DNA of 64,000 nucleotides from Talinum fruticosum (Eukaryota; Streptophyta; Magnoliopsida; Caryophyllales; Talinaceae), in NCBI GenBank assembly GCA_021018815.1, contig JAITYX010000003.1, positions 6,384,501 through 6,448,500 on the forward strand, read 5' to 3'. Positions within the stretch are counted from its first letter, which is position 1. Every line of letters begins with the position of its first letter. The translations under genes were made by a program, and so were the position numbers. Below are positions 11,360 through 22,429 of the stretch, piece after piece. Under the pieces are notes generated by a model that saw only the letters and a program-made list of their open reading frames with translations, was not told the DNA's origin and did no database searches.

Positions 11360-11607
11360 AAAATCACATTTATGACCGTCGTCATATGCTCATCTATGAC
11401 GACGATTCAAGTAAAGGAACTGTCGTCATAGGTCCTCTGTAATAACTACGGAAGAAGGCTTATGACGACAGTTCGGATGGAGACATCGTCATCATAGGTT
11501 GACCTATGACTACGGATTTTGAACTTGTTGTGAAAGGTGGTATATACAATGACGCCGAAATACATAATGCCTCTTAACCGTCGTTAAATGTTGTTGCTGT
11601 AGTAGTG
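11360..11607 (+). repeat. CACTA 3' subterminal repeats and terminus
   Basis: Short repeats of TATGACGAC in both orientations (near 11374, 11393, 11421, 11460, 11490 and 11505) precede the end GTTGTTGCTGTAGTAGTG. The inverse begins CACTACTACAGC, a CACTA-type terminal inverted repeat. The adjoining 3 bases (TTC) would be one half of a 3-bp target duplication whose partner is not visible. Subterminal repeats are where TNPA-type proteins bind. Confidence 0.7.
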
Positions 11608-11850
11608 TTCACCTTATTCACCGATTGCGTTCCTTCCATCTTCATGGGAGTGTAGTTGCCATTGCGAGATGATGTTCCGGACCTTTTCATCATAATCTTC
11701 GATGAAGCACTCCATGTTCTTCTTCCAAGGTGCGAAATTTGATCCCTTGAACTTGGGTGGTCTTGTGAAAGATCTCCTTAATCAAAGTCTCCATACTTAA
11801 GAGCCATCCGATCTTTAAACCTTGGATTTGTTAGATCCTTTAAGAAGGGT
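11608..11850 (-). pseudogene. copia gag start, fragment
   Basis: Minus-strand counterpart of the gag N terminus seen at 15373-15594 and 42613-42868: FKGSNFAPWKK-like sequence and the EGNYTPMKME block can be followed. The CACTA end at 11607 cuts it, so the rest of this copia lies left of the transposon or has been lost. Its PBS (inverse at about 11853-11864) and 5' LTR follow on the right. Confidence 0.7.
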
Positions 11851-11865
11851 AGGCTCGATACCAAT

Positions 11866-12305
11866 TGAAGGTTTGCTCTTGAGAGGCTAAATCACCCTAG
11901 AGGGGGTGAATAAGGTTTGAAAGAATTTTGCGGAATTACAAAGTTTTATGAAAAGAAAAGACTTAGAAAATTATTCTAGATTGGACTTAGAAGTCCTAAA
12001 CACATAAAGTACGTGGAAACCCTCATGGGGGTAAAAACCATGGATAGTGCCAATCTAAGCATCATTATTTTGAATCCACAAAATACAAGGACTGGCTCTT
12101 ATAAAATATCTCCCTTAGATAATTCAATTAAAAGATTTTCCTAAATACGAAGTTTCCTTATCTCGTTCTAGTATTTCCTAACTTAGATAACCCTTATAAG
12201 TAGGGACAAGCTGAGTTGATCGGTTAACCCTTACAGCTAAGCCAAGGGACTTTACGGAGAATTGAAATAAGTAAGAGTGATTAAAAGACTTTTCTCTTTA
12301 CCACT
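11866..12305 (-). repeat. copia 5' LTR, truncated
   Basis: It starts at the inner LTR end (inverse of CTTCA) directly after the PBS inverse GGCTCGATACCAAT. It aligns with 15654-16190 for 440 bp. It then stops at 12305 where TGTAGACACC of the Tat-like family begins. The remainder of this LTR was not found in the window. Confidence 0.75.
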
Positions 12306-13950
12306 TGTAGACACCTAAAAAGTGTCGTCCTTTATCTCGTTATTTCGTGTTTTTTATGACCCGATGATGATAATCCCGAGTCCCGCTTGTGGATTTGGAT
12401 TCCGGATCGTGATCGATTGGTGTAACATAAGCCGATAAACCACAAAGAACCCCAAGCACCACTTGAATAGCCTTTTGCCTTGGGTCGGTCAACAAATCCA
12501 CTATTCTTTCGGATCGTCCAAGAGTCGAGTTGAGCCTTTAGAGATTATGGAGTCCTATGCTTGTGTGTCGGGAAATTCCAAGTATGGAATATCTGCATTC
12601 CTCTTGTCCAAGTAAGACAAGGAGCTGAAGACCAGAAGACGACGATAAAGCGTTGCATTTCATGATTAGGAGCATTAAAGTGTTGCGTTCGAGCTTCACG
12701 AAACAACCCGGACGAGGCTACAAGCTTTCCCCTATAAACGACGTTGTGACAAGCGCTCCCCTTCTAAAAGCATGGTGGAACGCTGCATTTTGAGCTTGGA
12801 GAGTCCTCGGAGACACAACTAGGGCATAAAACCCAAGGAAGGTCCGGTTGGCTAGCTCCCGCCTTTTTCCTTTTAACTGGTTCTATCCGGTTTTATCATC
12901 ATCCGATCCGGTTAGTATCTCTTAAGGAATGGCTCGGTTTTATTTCAGCTGTTTGGATGGGCTGATAAGAGGCAAACCTTAGGTCATTTGTGACCTAGCT
13001 CTCATTCCTACACGGCTTCTCGCCTTAGCATCACGCTGCTGAAAGCCAACTCAAATGCTCTCATCTAACTATTACTCTACGTGAATTTTCCGTAACCATT
13101 CATCTTATACCATTGAATCGTGCAAAGAGCTAAAGAATTTTTATTATTCTGATCTATGGGCACTCATTCAATTGATCACTACTGTACCCTAGACACAATT
13201 CACACAACCAGCCCATTTCTTCGATTGTCACCATTGCATCGAGAGGTCCACATCAGCAAGGTGGGATAACCCGAGGGCCATATTTCAGCCTTTGAACGAT
13301 TATATTTATTTTTGTTTTATTCGTTTTCCATATTGTGGTTTAAGAAATATAATCGCTTTAATTTCCTCTCCGACCGATGTAATCTTTTAATTCCCGTTTT
13401 TCTTTCTTTATTGCTTTCTTTATCGCTTTTCTTTAACGTTTTTCTTGTTATGTTTTGGTTGCTTTAATTTCATTTCACATGTTGTATTCTTGTTTTCTTA
13501 CATCTTTGCTAATAGACTACTCGAACTAGTAATGGTCATCTTTGGACGGGCGTAACGAAAGGGTTTATCCCTACGTTTCGTACCCTCGCCCTCAAATCCA
13601 ATTCTCAGTCGAAGACCGATAGAGTCATCTTTTAGGCTCTTTTAGTCTTAATTTTCTCATACTAATATTGGAAGAGCAAATTTTGTTTTTGTTAGTTTTT
13701 CTTCCCTAAAAGTTGATTGACGACTACCTTGTTTTATGCTTTATTCTATGCAAATTCGCCTCTTGGTATTTTCTTGTTGAAGGAAAAAAATGACGTTAGG
13801 ATCTAGATCCGCCCACTGGGTAGAGACCAAGGCGGGTTTCACCAGCCACAGCCTCTAGCCGGTGCCCGCCTACCCCGGTGCAGGCTTCGATCGAGCACCG
13901 TTAGTGGTGGTGGTGGCTTTGGTCACCAATCTGGCCCTAAAACCCCACGT
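12306..13950 (+). repeat. Tat-like gypsy LTR, plus orientation, 3' truncated
   Basis: It begins TGTAGACACC and aligns in inverse orientation with 25640-27377 and 61010-62187. Shared blocks include the sequence after the start (AAAAAGTGTCGTCC), the CCGGTT-rich U3 near 12890 and the poly-pyrimidine CGCTTTTCTTT zone near 13420. Also shared are the CTACGTTTCGTACCCTCGCC block near 13570 and the GC-rich GGTGCAGGC zone near 13880. It stops near 13950 without reaching the LTR 3' end. No coding potential. LTR length in this family, from the nested copy, is about 2.0 kb. Confidence 0.65.
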
Positions 13951-14669
13951 GATTTAATTTTTGGCTAAAAATTGACTCACATAGCTTGCGATGAAATTTA
14001 TTTTTGGCTAATGCAAATAACAAATGTAATTACTTGGACCGACCTAAGAAAGGAAGGTAATTTTCGACTTTTTGGCTAAAATGCAAATAATTGGACCAAT
14101 TCAAAGTTTTATTATTTATTTTTATTGTTTCACCCATGCAAGGATTGTTCAGCGCTCCTCACCTATTCCTAAAGGCTCAAAAGTAGAGGATTAAATCTCA
14201 AACAAACACACTCATCCAAGCATGCATATAAAGTCAAGGGACAACCTAATAGTCAAAATGTTCTATGGTCAAAAGAGATTTAGACTCGGTAGGACACATG
14301 GTGACTCATAGTCCAAGGATTTGGTCCTCCGTGTGGGCCATGGTAGGAGAAAGGGCTAGAATCCTTGATGCCTCTCGCTGAACCAAGCGGTTTAACCCAA
14401 GAGCGTGTGCTATGAAGGAAGGGGTACCGTTTCCTTGGGCAATCAAGCCTAGTTGGGCCCGCCTCGGATCAAGTGGGAGCCTCATTCCGAGAAAGTGTCA
14501 ACAAGGGGTAGAATAAACTTTTCTTAGGGGTCCAAAACAAGTACTTAAACTATGTTCACGAGGTTGCGAAATGTGGTATGTCTAACGCAAGCACATCATT
14601 GAAACTCACTACTCAAATTTTCAAGTTTCTCCCTCTTAATAAAAAGTTTATCCCCAATGGAGTCGCCAC
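13951..14669 (-). other. Tat-like internal (leader) region with PBS
   Basis: Non-coding. It starts with two units of the GGCTAATGCAAA repeat that is expanded at 62260-63190. A block shared with 63300-63790 follows (TTCAGCGCTCCTCACCTAT, TGAACCAA, TTGGGC). It ends at the PBS inverse. On the minus strand it would be the leader just inside a 5' LTR. The join to the plus-oriented LTR at 13950 is a rearrangement. Confidence 0.55.
14651..14668 (-). other. Probable primer binding site, Tat-like element
   Basis: On the minus strand it reads TGGCGACTCCATTGGGGA, directly inside the LTR end. The same site at 63821-63838 reads TGGCGACTCCACTGGGGA. It begins TGG as a PBS should. From memory, this sequence type follows LTRs of plant Tat/Ogre elements and is attributed to an Arg tRNA; the tRNA assignment is not checked. 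Confidence 0.6.
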
Positions 14670-14787
14670 TCGTAGGAACCACGACCTTAGCCCGAGGTAG
14701 ACCAAGTTTGCCCATGAATGGTTGGTGGGTTTTAGACAACTTTTGATTTTGAAGAGATAAGATGATTTTAAAAATGGGGATGAACCT

Positions 14788-14919
14788 TGAAGGTTTGCTC
14801 GGGGAGAGTCTAAGTCACCCTAGAGGGGGTGAATAGGGTGATGATGAAATTTGCTTGAAATTTAAAATATATATGACACTAAGGAGAGTGAGAGTCAAAG
14901 ATGAACTCGGAAAATGAGC
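14788..14919 (-). repeat. copia LTR fragment (array, left end)
   Basis: 132 bp of the inner LTR end (TGAAGGTTTGCTCGGGG onward), matching 24258-24390. It joins straight into gag at about 14920 (GAAAATGAG then CCGACCTCTGC), so roughly 1.4 kb of LTR and all of pol were deleted here. Confidence 0.85.
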
Positions 14920-15600
14920 CGACCTCTGCATCCTCCTCATCCAGTTGGATCTCATGGGTGAGAAGCTTCCCAATGAGTTCGTCTAGCTTTAGTAGAGATA
15001 AGTTCCGAGACTCTTCGATAGCTGTCACCTTGGGACCCCATCTTTTCTTGGGGTAGGCTTCGAGTATCTTTCTGCACATTTCCTCGTGGGAGATCTTTTT
15101 ACCCGGAGATTTGAGATTATTGGTAATCTCTGTAAATCGAATAAACATCCGAGTGGTGTTTTCTTCCGGCTCCATCTTGAATAGCTCATATTTGTGAAGA
15201 TATTGGCTTATCTTCGCTTGTCCGACCTAGCTTGTACCTTCATAAGTGTTGACCAGAGTGTCCCACACTTCTTTGGCTGTATCACGAGGCGGACACTCGG
15301 TTGTATTCTTCTCAGCTGATGGAGCACATAAGAATGTTCATAGCCTTGCAGTTCTTTCCGGACTTTTAAGCTTTAACATACTGTGAACTCGGCCTTTGTT
15401 TTGGGCACAGTTCTTGTTTCTTCTGTCTTCATGGGGATGTAGTTTCCTTCTTGTATGATGTTCCGGACATCTTCAGCATGATCCAGGAGGAAACATTCCA
15501 TGAGTTTCTTCCAGTGCACGAAGTTGGATCCTTTGAACTTTGGTGGTCTGCTGGAAGATCTTCCTTCATCAAACTCTCCGTTGTTACGAGCCATTTGATC
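14920..15600 (-). pseudogene. copia gag N-terminal part (left unit)
   Basis: Starts at ATG 15594 on the minus strand (MARNNGEFDE, then PPKFKGSNFVHWKKLMECF) and runs through KYELFKMEPEENTTRMFIRF to HEIQLDEEDAEVG near 14925, where the deletion junction cuts it. Frame changes near 15370 and 15180. The block is nearly identical to 23530-24193, showing the two units are recent duplicates of each other. Confidence 0.85.
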
Positions 15601-15653
15601 TTTAGACCTTTGGATAATTAGATCCTTTTCGAAAGGCTAGGCTCGATACCAAT

Positions 15654-17210
15654 TGAAGGTTTGCTCAGGGAGAGGCTAAGTCACCCTGGGGGGTGAATAG
15701 GGTGATGGTTAAATTTGCTTGAAATTTGAAACGAGATATGACTCTAAGGAGAGTGAGCGTCAAAGATGAACTATGAAAATGAGCTCACTCGGAATTCAAA
15801 GATGATTGAAGAAACAGATTAAACAGAATTCAAAGCTGTCCGAGTCTAGAATGTACTCGAAAAATAATAACTCAGAAAGTACGTGGAAACCCTCCCGGGG
15901 CGGAAAACCACGGACCGTGCTAATCCATGCACGAACTCAAATCAACTATTTTGAGTCCACAAAATACAGATGAGACCGACTCAACCCCGAGTTGCTCCTT
16001 TAGACAACTCCTTACAAGTTTTCCTAGACTCAGAAATTCCCTTATCCGATCTAGTACTTCCTAGCTGAGATAACCCTTACAACTAGGTACAACCGAGATG
16101 AGTTAACCCTTACAGCTCGAGTCAAGGGACCTTACTTAGAGAGTAAGAAAGAGAGTGTTTGTAATCGAGTATAAGACCTTACAACTCGGAATATAATGAA
16201 TTACGGAATTATAGTTGTAAGTAGAAGATTGAGAATGAATACAATGACTTTTGATCAAGTATGTGTGTTAACAATAGATTCGAGTAATCTTCAAGTCTTG
16301 AGAGTTGGCTTCTATTTATAGATGACCAAGCAGCTTAGCCGTTGTGTCCATCTTCTAACCGGAAGTTCCTTTATGACCGTTGTGAAGGATTTTCCGAGTC
16401 ACTCGTAAAATATCCGTTGACATATGAGCGTTAGACAATGGCTCTTGACTCCCTTAGAAGTGCCTAAAACCACTGGCGGTGTCTTCAAAAGTAAGGTGGA
16501 AACCACCGTTGAGCTTAGTGTTGCGGATTTCCATTTCGGAAACAAACAACCCCGACACGATGTCTCGAGGCTAGGTCGAGGTGGAAAAGCCTTGTCTGCT
16601 GGTGATTTGACGTTTTCAAATCGGTTACTTTTGCATTTCAAATATAGGATAGCCTCGTTTGAATCACCTACAAAAGTAAATCAATTTGGTTCTCAAAGTA
16701 TAAAATACTTTGGTCCAAGATTAGACACACATAATAATATGATTAACATAATTAAGTGACTAATTGATTGGGTCGGAAAAGAAATGGAATTTTCTGAGTC
16801 TAATATTCATGATACTCGAAATTCTATCCGAGTTAGTCTAAAAGAAAATCACGTTAACTAAAGAATATAAGAGGAAATAAACTTGATCTAGACCGAGCAT
16901 GAATTCAAACTAAGATACCGGAGTTAGAGCGCAGAAAAGATAGTGTTTGAGTCATGCGATATTTCCGAGTGTTGAGTGACTCGGAACCGAGTGTAACATG
17001 ATAATTGCAGATATGCTTTCCGAGTCATACAGAGTCATGTATAAATGCACGAGATAATTTCTATAACACTTAGAGAAAATACCATATCACTCGGAAAAGT
17101 TTCTAAGACATAGGGAATGACTTGGAATCAAAACTTTATAAGTGAGAAAGTCTTATACCTGATTCCCTTGATAGAACTCAGAAAGGTGAGATGTAAAGTT
17201 TGAGTATTCA
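15654..17210 (-). repeat. copia LTR shared by two units
   Basis: 1557 bp. The outer end on the right (inverse of TGAATACTC) faces the polypurine tract at 17211; the inner end on the left faces the PBS at about 15640. TATA box inverse at 16313-16320; U3 inverted repeat AAAGTATAAAATACTTT at 16695-16711. It keeps a stretch of about 320 bp (about 16680-16997) that is missing from the LTR at 24258-25497. Confidence 0.9.
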
Positions 17211-17483
17211 ATCTCCCCTTTTTGATGAAAGGCATTTCATACTTAGACAGAAACTTTGTTAGTGATGTAAGTCTGTTTTTGCATACTTATGCAGAAAATT
17301 GCATAGCACAAACTAAAGTATTAGAGCATACTGAAGTATCGGGACATGAAGCAACAAAATAGATACTCAAGCAATTATCAATGAAAAGCATATAAGATGG
17401 AAACTCGAAATGCTTACATTTATCATTGTACTCAGAGAATTGGAATAAAATGCATAATATCATTGAATTGAAAGAAAAGTATG

Positions 17484-17551
<68 letters not shown>

Positions 17552-17819
17552 CCCCTAGATAAGACAATAACTTTTCTAACTATTCTCCCCTTGCCTTTCA
17601 GCAAAAAACAAAAAAATGGGAAGAATACAAGAAATACAAGTTTGATGTCTTGACAAAACAAAAAAAAACACGTAAATAAAAGATGAAGAAATTAAGAGGG
17701 GGAAGGGTTTGTCCGATTGGAAGAAGAAGGGCGAGTGGAGCGCCGACGCCGATAGGATCTTGACGATATGCTTGAGCGCGGCGGAGGGAGGACGGGGATC
17801 TCCGGCATAGGCTCGGTTC
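17211..17819 (-). other. Copia 3' UTR with PPT and (AG)n microsatellite
   Basis: Polypurine tract inverse ATCTCCCCTTTTTGATG at 17211-17227 next to the LTR. An uninterrupted AG dinucleotide run covers 17487-17549. At 17582-17602 is the conserved CTCCCCTTGCCTTTCAGC block, the inverse of a purine-rich sequence kept in the plus copy at 52790. The open frames across the AG run are low-complexity artefacts. Confidence 0.85.
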
Positions 17820-19316
17820 TTAGCGGTTGACTCGTAACGAGGGATCCAGAGGGTCATCCTCTTGTATCTCGTCGGCTGGAGGGGACTGCCGAGGCTGACC
17901 CGCTGCTGATTGTCCTTGTGCAGCAAGGTCTTCCGACCCACTCAGATCGCTATCTAAGCTCAGCACTTCCAGTTGAGCTTTAGGGCACTCGGGACCCTCA
18001 CTGTTGCTCCATGTTCTTCCTTATGTTCCTTTCCTTGGCCGAGAAGGAGCCGCCTCAGCCGCAGGCTCCTCGGCTCTGCTTCTTCTCGATCTTCTTCTTC
18101 ATCCTCGCCTCTATCCGAGGAGGCCTTGGCCGGGCTCGAGGACTCTTCGGATGTGTTTGAGTCGCCTTGGTTCCGAGCTGCCTTGGACCGTCTCTCCTGG
18201 AGAAGCTATATCAGCTCCCTCTCGCTCCTTCACCAGGGCCTTCATCTCAATGAGCGGGTTCTCGCTGCTCTCGGATTTGAGACTCGGGCAATTTTCTGGT
18301 TTATGGTCATAGATCGAAAGATAGTCTTAAATGACCGGAGTATGTCCTTGAATTCCAAGGACACAGAGCTGATTTTGTCCATGAAGGCGAGAGGACAAAA
18401 TGGAAGTAAGAGACTTAGAAGCACTCGAGGTAGAAGCACCACCAGGTGGGGCGGGAAGAGAAAGAGGGGCATCTTTCTAAGTCCGAGGCGAAAAGGTCGC
18501 CTTAGCTCGAGCCGTGTACCCAAATACTAGGTTGGGTCTCCCGATATCCATACCCCGAAGTTCCTTTTGCCGACAACAATGGCAGCCTCGAAACAAGCAT
18601 TTGGGTCCGAGGGAAGAGGAACATTGAATTGTTTGAAAACAAGAGTGAGAAGAGCACCGAAAGGAAGAGGGGTGTTCTTCTTGTTTTGGAGTTGAGCTGG
18701 CACAGCTACCATTTGCTCAATGATGGAGGGAAAGAGGTCTACTTCGTAGCCCTCGAGAATGTCAAAGAGAGCTTTGAGGTGTTTGGAGTTGGGATTCTCC
18801 TTGCTAGACTCGCTGAGAGAAGAAGGTTCTCATCAGCAAGAAGCACGTAAGACGTGTTTCGACCTTAGCCGAGTCACGGAAAAATTTTTGCGTGACCCAG
18901 GGAACTCTTTGGCATACTTTTCAAAGAAGTCGTCAGCGACCTCAGTGAAAGGAATTGGATTGTTGTTTAAGAAGAGAGAAGAGACCTTGAACAGATGATG
19001 GAGAAGAGAGGTGTTAATACGAACTGTTATGTTCCGAATCCTCGGAGGTTAGAACACCTTCGGAGCTGGTGAGATGAGTGTAAAACTCGGAGACGAGTTC
19101 AGGATATATGAACTCACCGAAACAAAGAAAATTATACACCCCTGTTGATTGGATGTGAGACAACCACGAAAATTTGGTGGTTGGGAAGAACTTATCATCC
19201 AGACGCAAGATGCTCGGGTGACATTAGGTTTAGAATTTGAAGGGCTTCTTGGCTTTTGGTTCGGGTTTCTTTGTGGCAAAGCCAAGAAAGTCAGGGTGAG
19301 AACCTCTTTTTGTCAT
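17820..19316 (-). pseudogene. Copia extra ORF downstream of pol
   Basis: ATG at 19316 (MTKRGS, then a basic TKKP/KAKK stretch) matches the start of the plus copy at 51090. The middle reads EFYTHLTSSEGVL near 19060-19110, then a Leu-rich block, EVADDFFEKYAKE near 18910 and LFDILEGYDVDLFP near 18750. The C-terminal half includes a coiled coil with QKIARVSN (18290) and an acidic Ser/Glu tail ending EIQEDDPLDPSL. The stop is at 17820-17822. Several frameshifts. Function unknown. The middle loosely resembles the 'putative plant transposon protein' domain (PF20167); I did not test this. It sits after pol as env-like ORFs do in SIRE elements, but no signal peptide or membrane segment is apparent. 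Confidence 0.65.
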
Positions 19317-19947
19317 TTTGGAGAAAAAGAGAGAGCAAGAAGGCTTGAGAAGGATGAGGGAAGAGGAACTCGAAGAGAGTAAAAAAAATGGTAGAAGAAA
19401 GAGTTGAGAGCAAGCTGAGCTTACTTGAGATGATCTTCACGAAGCTTGAAATTACTAGAAGTTGCTGTAGATGCAGAGAGCTTGTGCGCGAATTTTTGAT
19501 TTTGAGAGAGAGAATAAGCGAAAAGTAATGTAACGAAATGAAGTAGAATAGTCGCTATTTATAAGAAAATAATCGTCCTTCGATATCCGTTCGACTCGGC
19601 TCTTTCAGCGAGTCACCTCGGACCGGTGTGACGGTTCTTTCCTTCAACGGTTAGAATTCCAGTGGTTGCCTTCCAACGGCTAGTTGTCCGATAACAGCAC
19701 GCGAGAGAGAGAAAAGACTTTGAAAATAAATTCTGAAATTCTCCACTTATCTAGAGATGATTTCAAAAGATTGATGTCCATTTTTCTCAACGTCCGAGTC
19801 CGACTCAGCTCGGCTTCGAGTGACTCGAAACTGGAAGCAAACAATAACTATAGGCTCAGTATCACTAAGTCAACTGAACCGATGGTTAATGATGAATTGT
19901 AAACACATAACATATAATCATGCAAAGAAGTTTTTGAGTGCATATAA
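19317..19947 (-). promoter_or_regulatory. pol-to-extra-ORF spacer with TATA box
   Basis: On the minus strand, CTTATAAATAG lies at 19555-19565, about 240 bp before the extra ORF start. CTCTCTCT-rich leader sequence follows near 19500. The spacer also holds the family's GTCACTCGAAGCC and ACCGGTGTGACGG blocks. The same layout occurs in three other copies, so an internal promoter for the extra ORF is plausible. Confidence 0.5.
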
Positions 19948-22400
19948 TTATGCATTTAACATACCAAGCTCATTCCTAATAAAGCAAAACCGATCCTCAC
20001 TAAGTGGTTTAGTAAAGATATCAGCTAATTGAAGATTAGTAGGAATGAATTCGAGTTCAATATCACCTTTATCGGAATGGTCTCTTAAGAAATGATACCC
20101 GACCTCAATATGCTTTGTCTTTGAGTGCTTGAACTAGATTTTTGGTGATGCTAATTGCACTCTTATTGTCACACTTGATTGGAACCGATTTAAAAGAAAG
20201 TCCAGGATCGCTCAAGTGTTGTTTTATCCATAAAATCTGAGCACATCATGCCCCGGTTGTAATATACTCAGCCTCGGCAGTTGATAGAGCTACTGAGTTT
20301 TGTTTCTTTGAGTTCCGAGATCTTAGGGATTGACCCGAAATTGGCAAGCTCCTGAAGTGCTCTTTCTATCAACTTTGTATCCAGCGTAATCAACATCCGA
20401 GTATCCAGTGAGAGTCGGTTCCGAGTCTCTTGAGTACCACAGACTCTAAATTCCGAGTCCCCGCAAGATATCTAAATATTCTCTTCACCGCAGTGAGATG
20501 TGATTCTTTTGGATTAGCCTGAAATCTTGCACATAGACGGACATTAGACATTATGTCCGGTCTACTTGAAGTAAGATATAGCAAAGATCGAATCATACCT
20601 CGATAGAGTTTCGATCTATTGCTTTACCTTTGTCAGTCCGAGTCAAGTTTTATACTCGCTGCTCATAGGTGTAGTCGCATGATTTGCATCTTAGAGATTA
20701 TATTTTTTTAGCAGCTCCTTGGTGTACTTTGATTGATGGACAAAGATTCCATCTTTGTCTTGTTTGATTTGAAGAGCAAGGAAGAAATTGAGTTCTCCCA
20801 TCATACTCATTTGAAATTCCTGTCTCATTAACTCGGAAAAGTCTGTTCTCCGATTCACCAGATCTGTAGGCTGAACCGCTTGATCTTCATAAGCTTGTTC
20901 CGAGTGATCTTGTTCATCAAATTGTTCGTCAACATTCCGAGCAGACCTCTTGAGTTGTCTCATTATGAGTCACTTCGTTCGAGTGACTTCATTCCGAGCT
21001 GGTTGGGTTTGATTCTCGATAGGCTCACTTTTGTCAAGGTCATCATCTCTGCTAAGTTTCGGATCCGAGAATGATGATTCACTTGGCTTTTCCTGTCCAA
21101 CCTCATCAAACACAACGTGGATACTTTCTTCCACTTTGTTAGTTCTCTTATTAAAAATGCGATAAGCTTTACTATGAGATGAGTAACCCGGAAAAATACC
21201 TTCATCCGACCGAGCATCAAACTTGGTCAGGTGATCCTTACCATTATTATGAACAAAGCATTTGCATCCAAAAGGTTTGAAATAAGAAATATTGGGTTTC
21301 TTCCCTTTATAGAGCTCGTAAGGTGTTTTCTTCAGTATGGATCCGATGAGGCATCTATTCAAAGTGTAGTTGGTTGTGTTGATCGCCTCGACTCGTAAAT
21401 AATAGGGTAGGTTGTGCTCGATCATCATTGTCCTAGCTATTTCTTCAAGAGTTCTGTTCTTTCTCTCCAGTACTCTATTTTGTTGAGGAGTTCTTGGGGC
21501 TGAGAAGTTGTGAGAGATACCATTCTTGTCGCAAGTTTCGAGAATTCCGAGTAGTCGAACTCCCTTCCATGGTCACTTCGAATTCTCTCGGATCTCGAGT
21601 CCGAGACTCAACTTGAATTTTTCTGCAGAGCTTGCTGAACTTCTTGAATGCTTCATTTTTGTGCTTGAGATAACACACCCAGGTAAATCGTAAATAATCG
21701 TCAATAATATCAAGTACATATGATTTACCTCCGAGGCTCTTAACAGGGATTTCACCACATAAATCCGTATGTAGCAGTTCAAGCACCTTTGATGTGGAAA
21801 CTGTCTTCGATGATTTGAATGATGATCCGACTTGTTTCCCTCTTATGCAAGCTTCACAAACTTTGTCTTTCTTGAAAGCACAATTGGGCAATCCTCCGAC
21901 TAAACCATGAGATGCCAATTTTTTAATAGTATGCATGCTAACATGGCCTAATCTACGATGTCATTTCCATGAGTCATCATGAAGTGATGCTTTTAAACAA
22001 GATAGATTTTGACTAGGGTCGAGAGAGGAATAATGTCGGTGTTTCCCGATCCCTTACCCGAAAGTTTGATCTCTTTGGTAGTGTCATCGAAATGTAACAG
22101 TTGGTTTGAGTGAATCTTATCTCTTGACCTTTATCACATAATTGAGAGATGCTGAGCGGATTGTACTTTAATCCTTTAACAAGGTAAACTGGGCGACCAG
22201 ATTGCTTCCCTTTCCAATCTTGCCTATCCCAATTATCTTGCCTTTGCTATCATCTCCAAAGGTGAATTTTCCTCCTTTGTACTCTTCTAACTCGAAAAAG
22301 AGTCCCGAGTCTCCTAACATGTGGCATGAGCATCCACTCGTCAAGGTACCAATGTCCTTTTGATCTTTTACGAGTGACCTACAAAACAAAGACAAGCTAA
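19948..22400 (-). pseudogene. copia pol with RT core deleted
   Basis: Stop at 19948-19950 after KPLSEDRFCFIRNELGM, the usual copia RNase H end. RNase H remains at 19950-20340. The tail of RT (ELMRQEFQMSMMGELNFF near 20800) joins directly to the IN/RT linker (AVQPTDLVNRRT) at about 20840, so the RT fingers and palm, including YVDD, are gone. Integrase is well preserved at 20970-21936 (MHTIKKLASHG, GKQVGSSF, LLHTDLCGE, and YKGKKPNISYFKPFGCKCF in the C-terminal part). Protease remains at 22168-22395 (LTSGCSCHMLGDS; the catalytic DSG has become TSG). Not functional. Confidence 0.85.
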
Positions 22401-22429
22401 CCCTTCACACTTCCTCTAACAAACCCAGT

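Larger units (their letters stand above)
87..11607 (+). mobile_element. CACTA (En/Spm) DNA transposon, interrupted
   Basis: On the plus strand, in order: a TNPA/Transposase_24-like region (about 560-1376), a Gln/Met-rich coiled coil (8796-9020), a DUF8039-like block (9400-9650), a Ulp1/C48 cysteine protease region (9930-11030) and a subterminal repeat zone ending in AGTAGTG at 11607, the inverse of a CACTACT terminus. This is the usual order of the second gene of plant CACTA elements. A copia element (1377-8669) splits it. I found no 5' CACTA terminus in 87-560, so the left end is lost, rearranged or outside the window. The right flank (11608 on) is minus-strand copia gag, so the transposon landed in an older copia. 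No TNP2-type catalytic transposase is visible. Confidence 0.75.

Noticed and set aside
11106..11431. Two overlapping open frames rich in Tyr, Val and Cys
   Set aside because: AT/GT-rich low-complexity sequence before the CACTA terminus, with a duplicated motif; no family resemblance or coding bias.
17426..17941. Open frames with long Arg-Glu or Ser-Leu runs
   Set aside because: They are translations of the perfect AG microsatellite and its flanks on both strands; the region is copia 3' UTR.
17973..18712. 185-codon and 102-codon plus-strand frames and overlapping minus frames
   Set aside because: They overlap the copia extra ORF on the minus strand. The plus frames are shadows with Ser/Arg-rich antisense composition.
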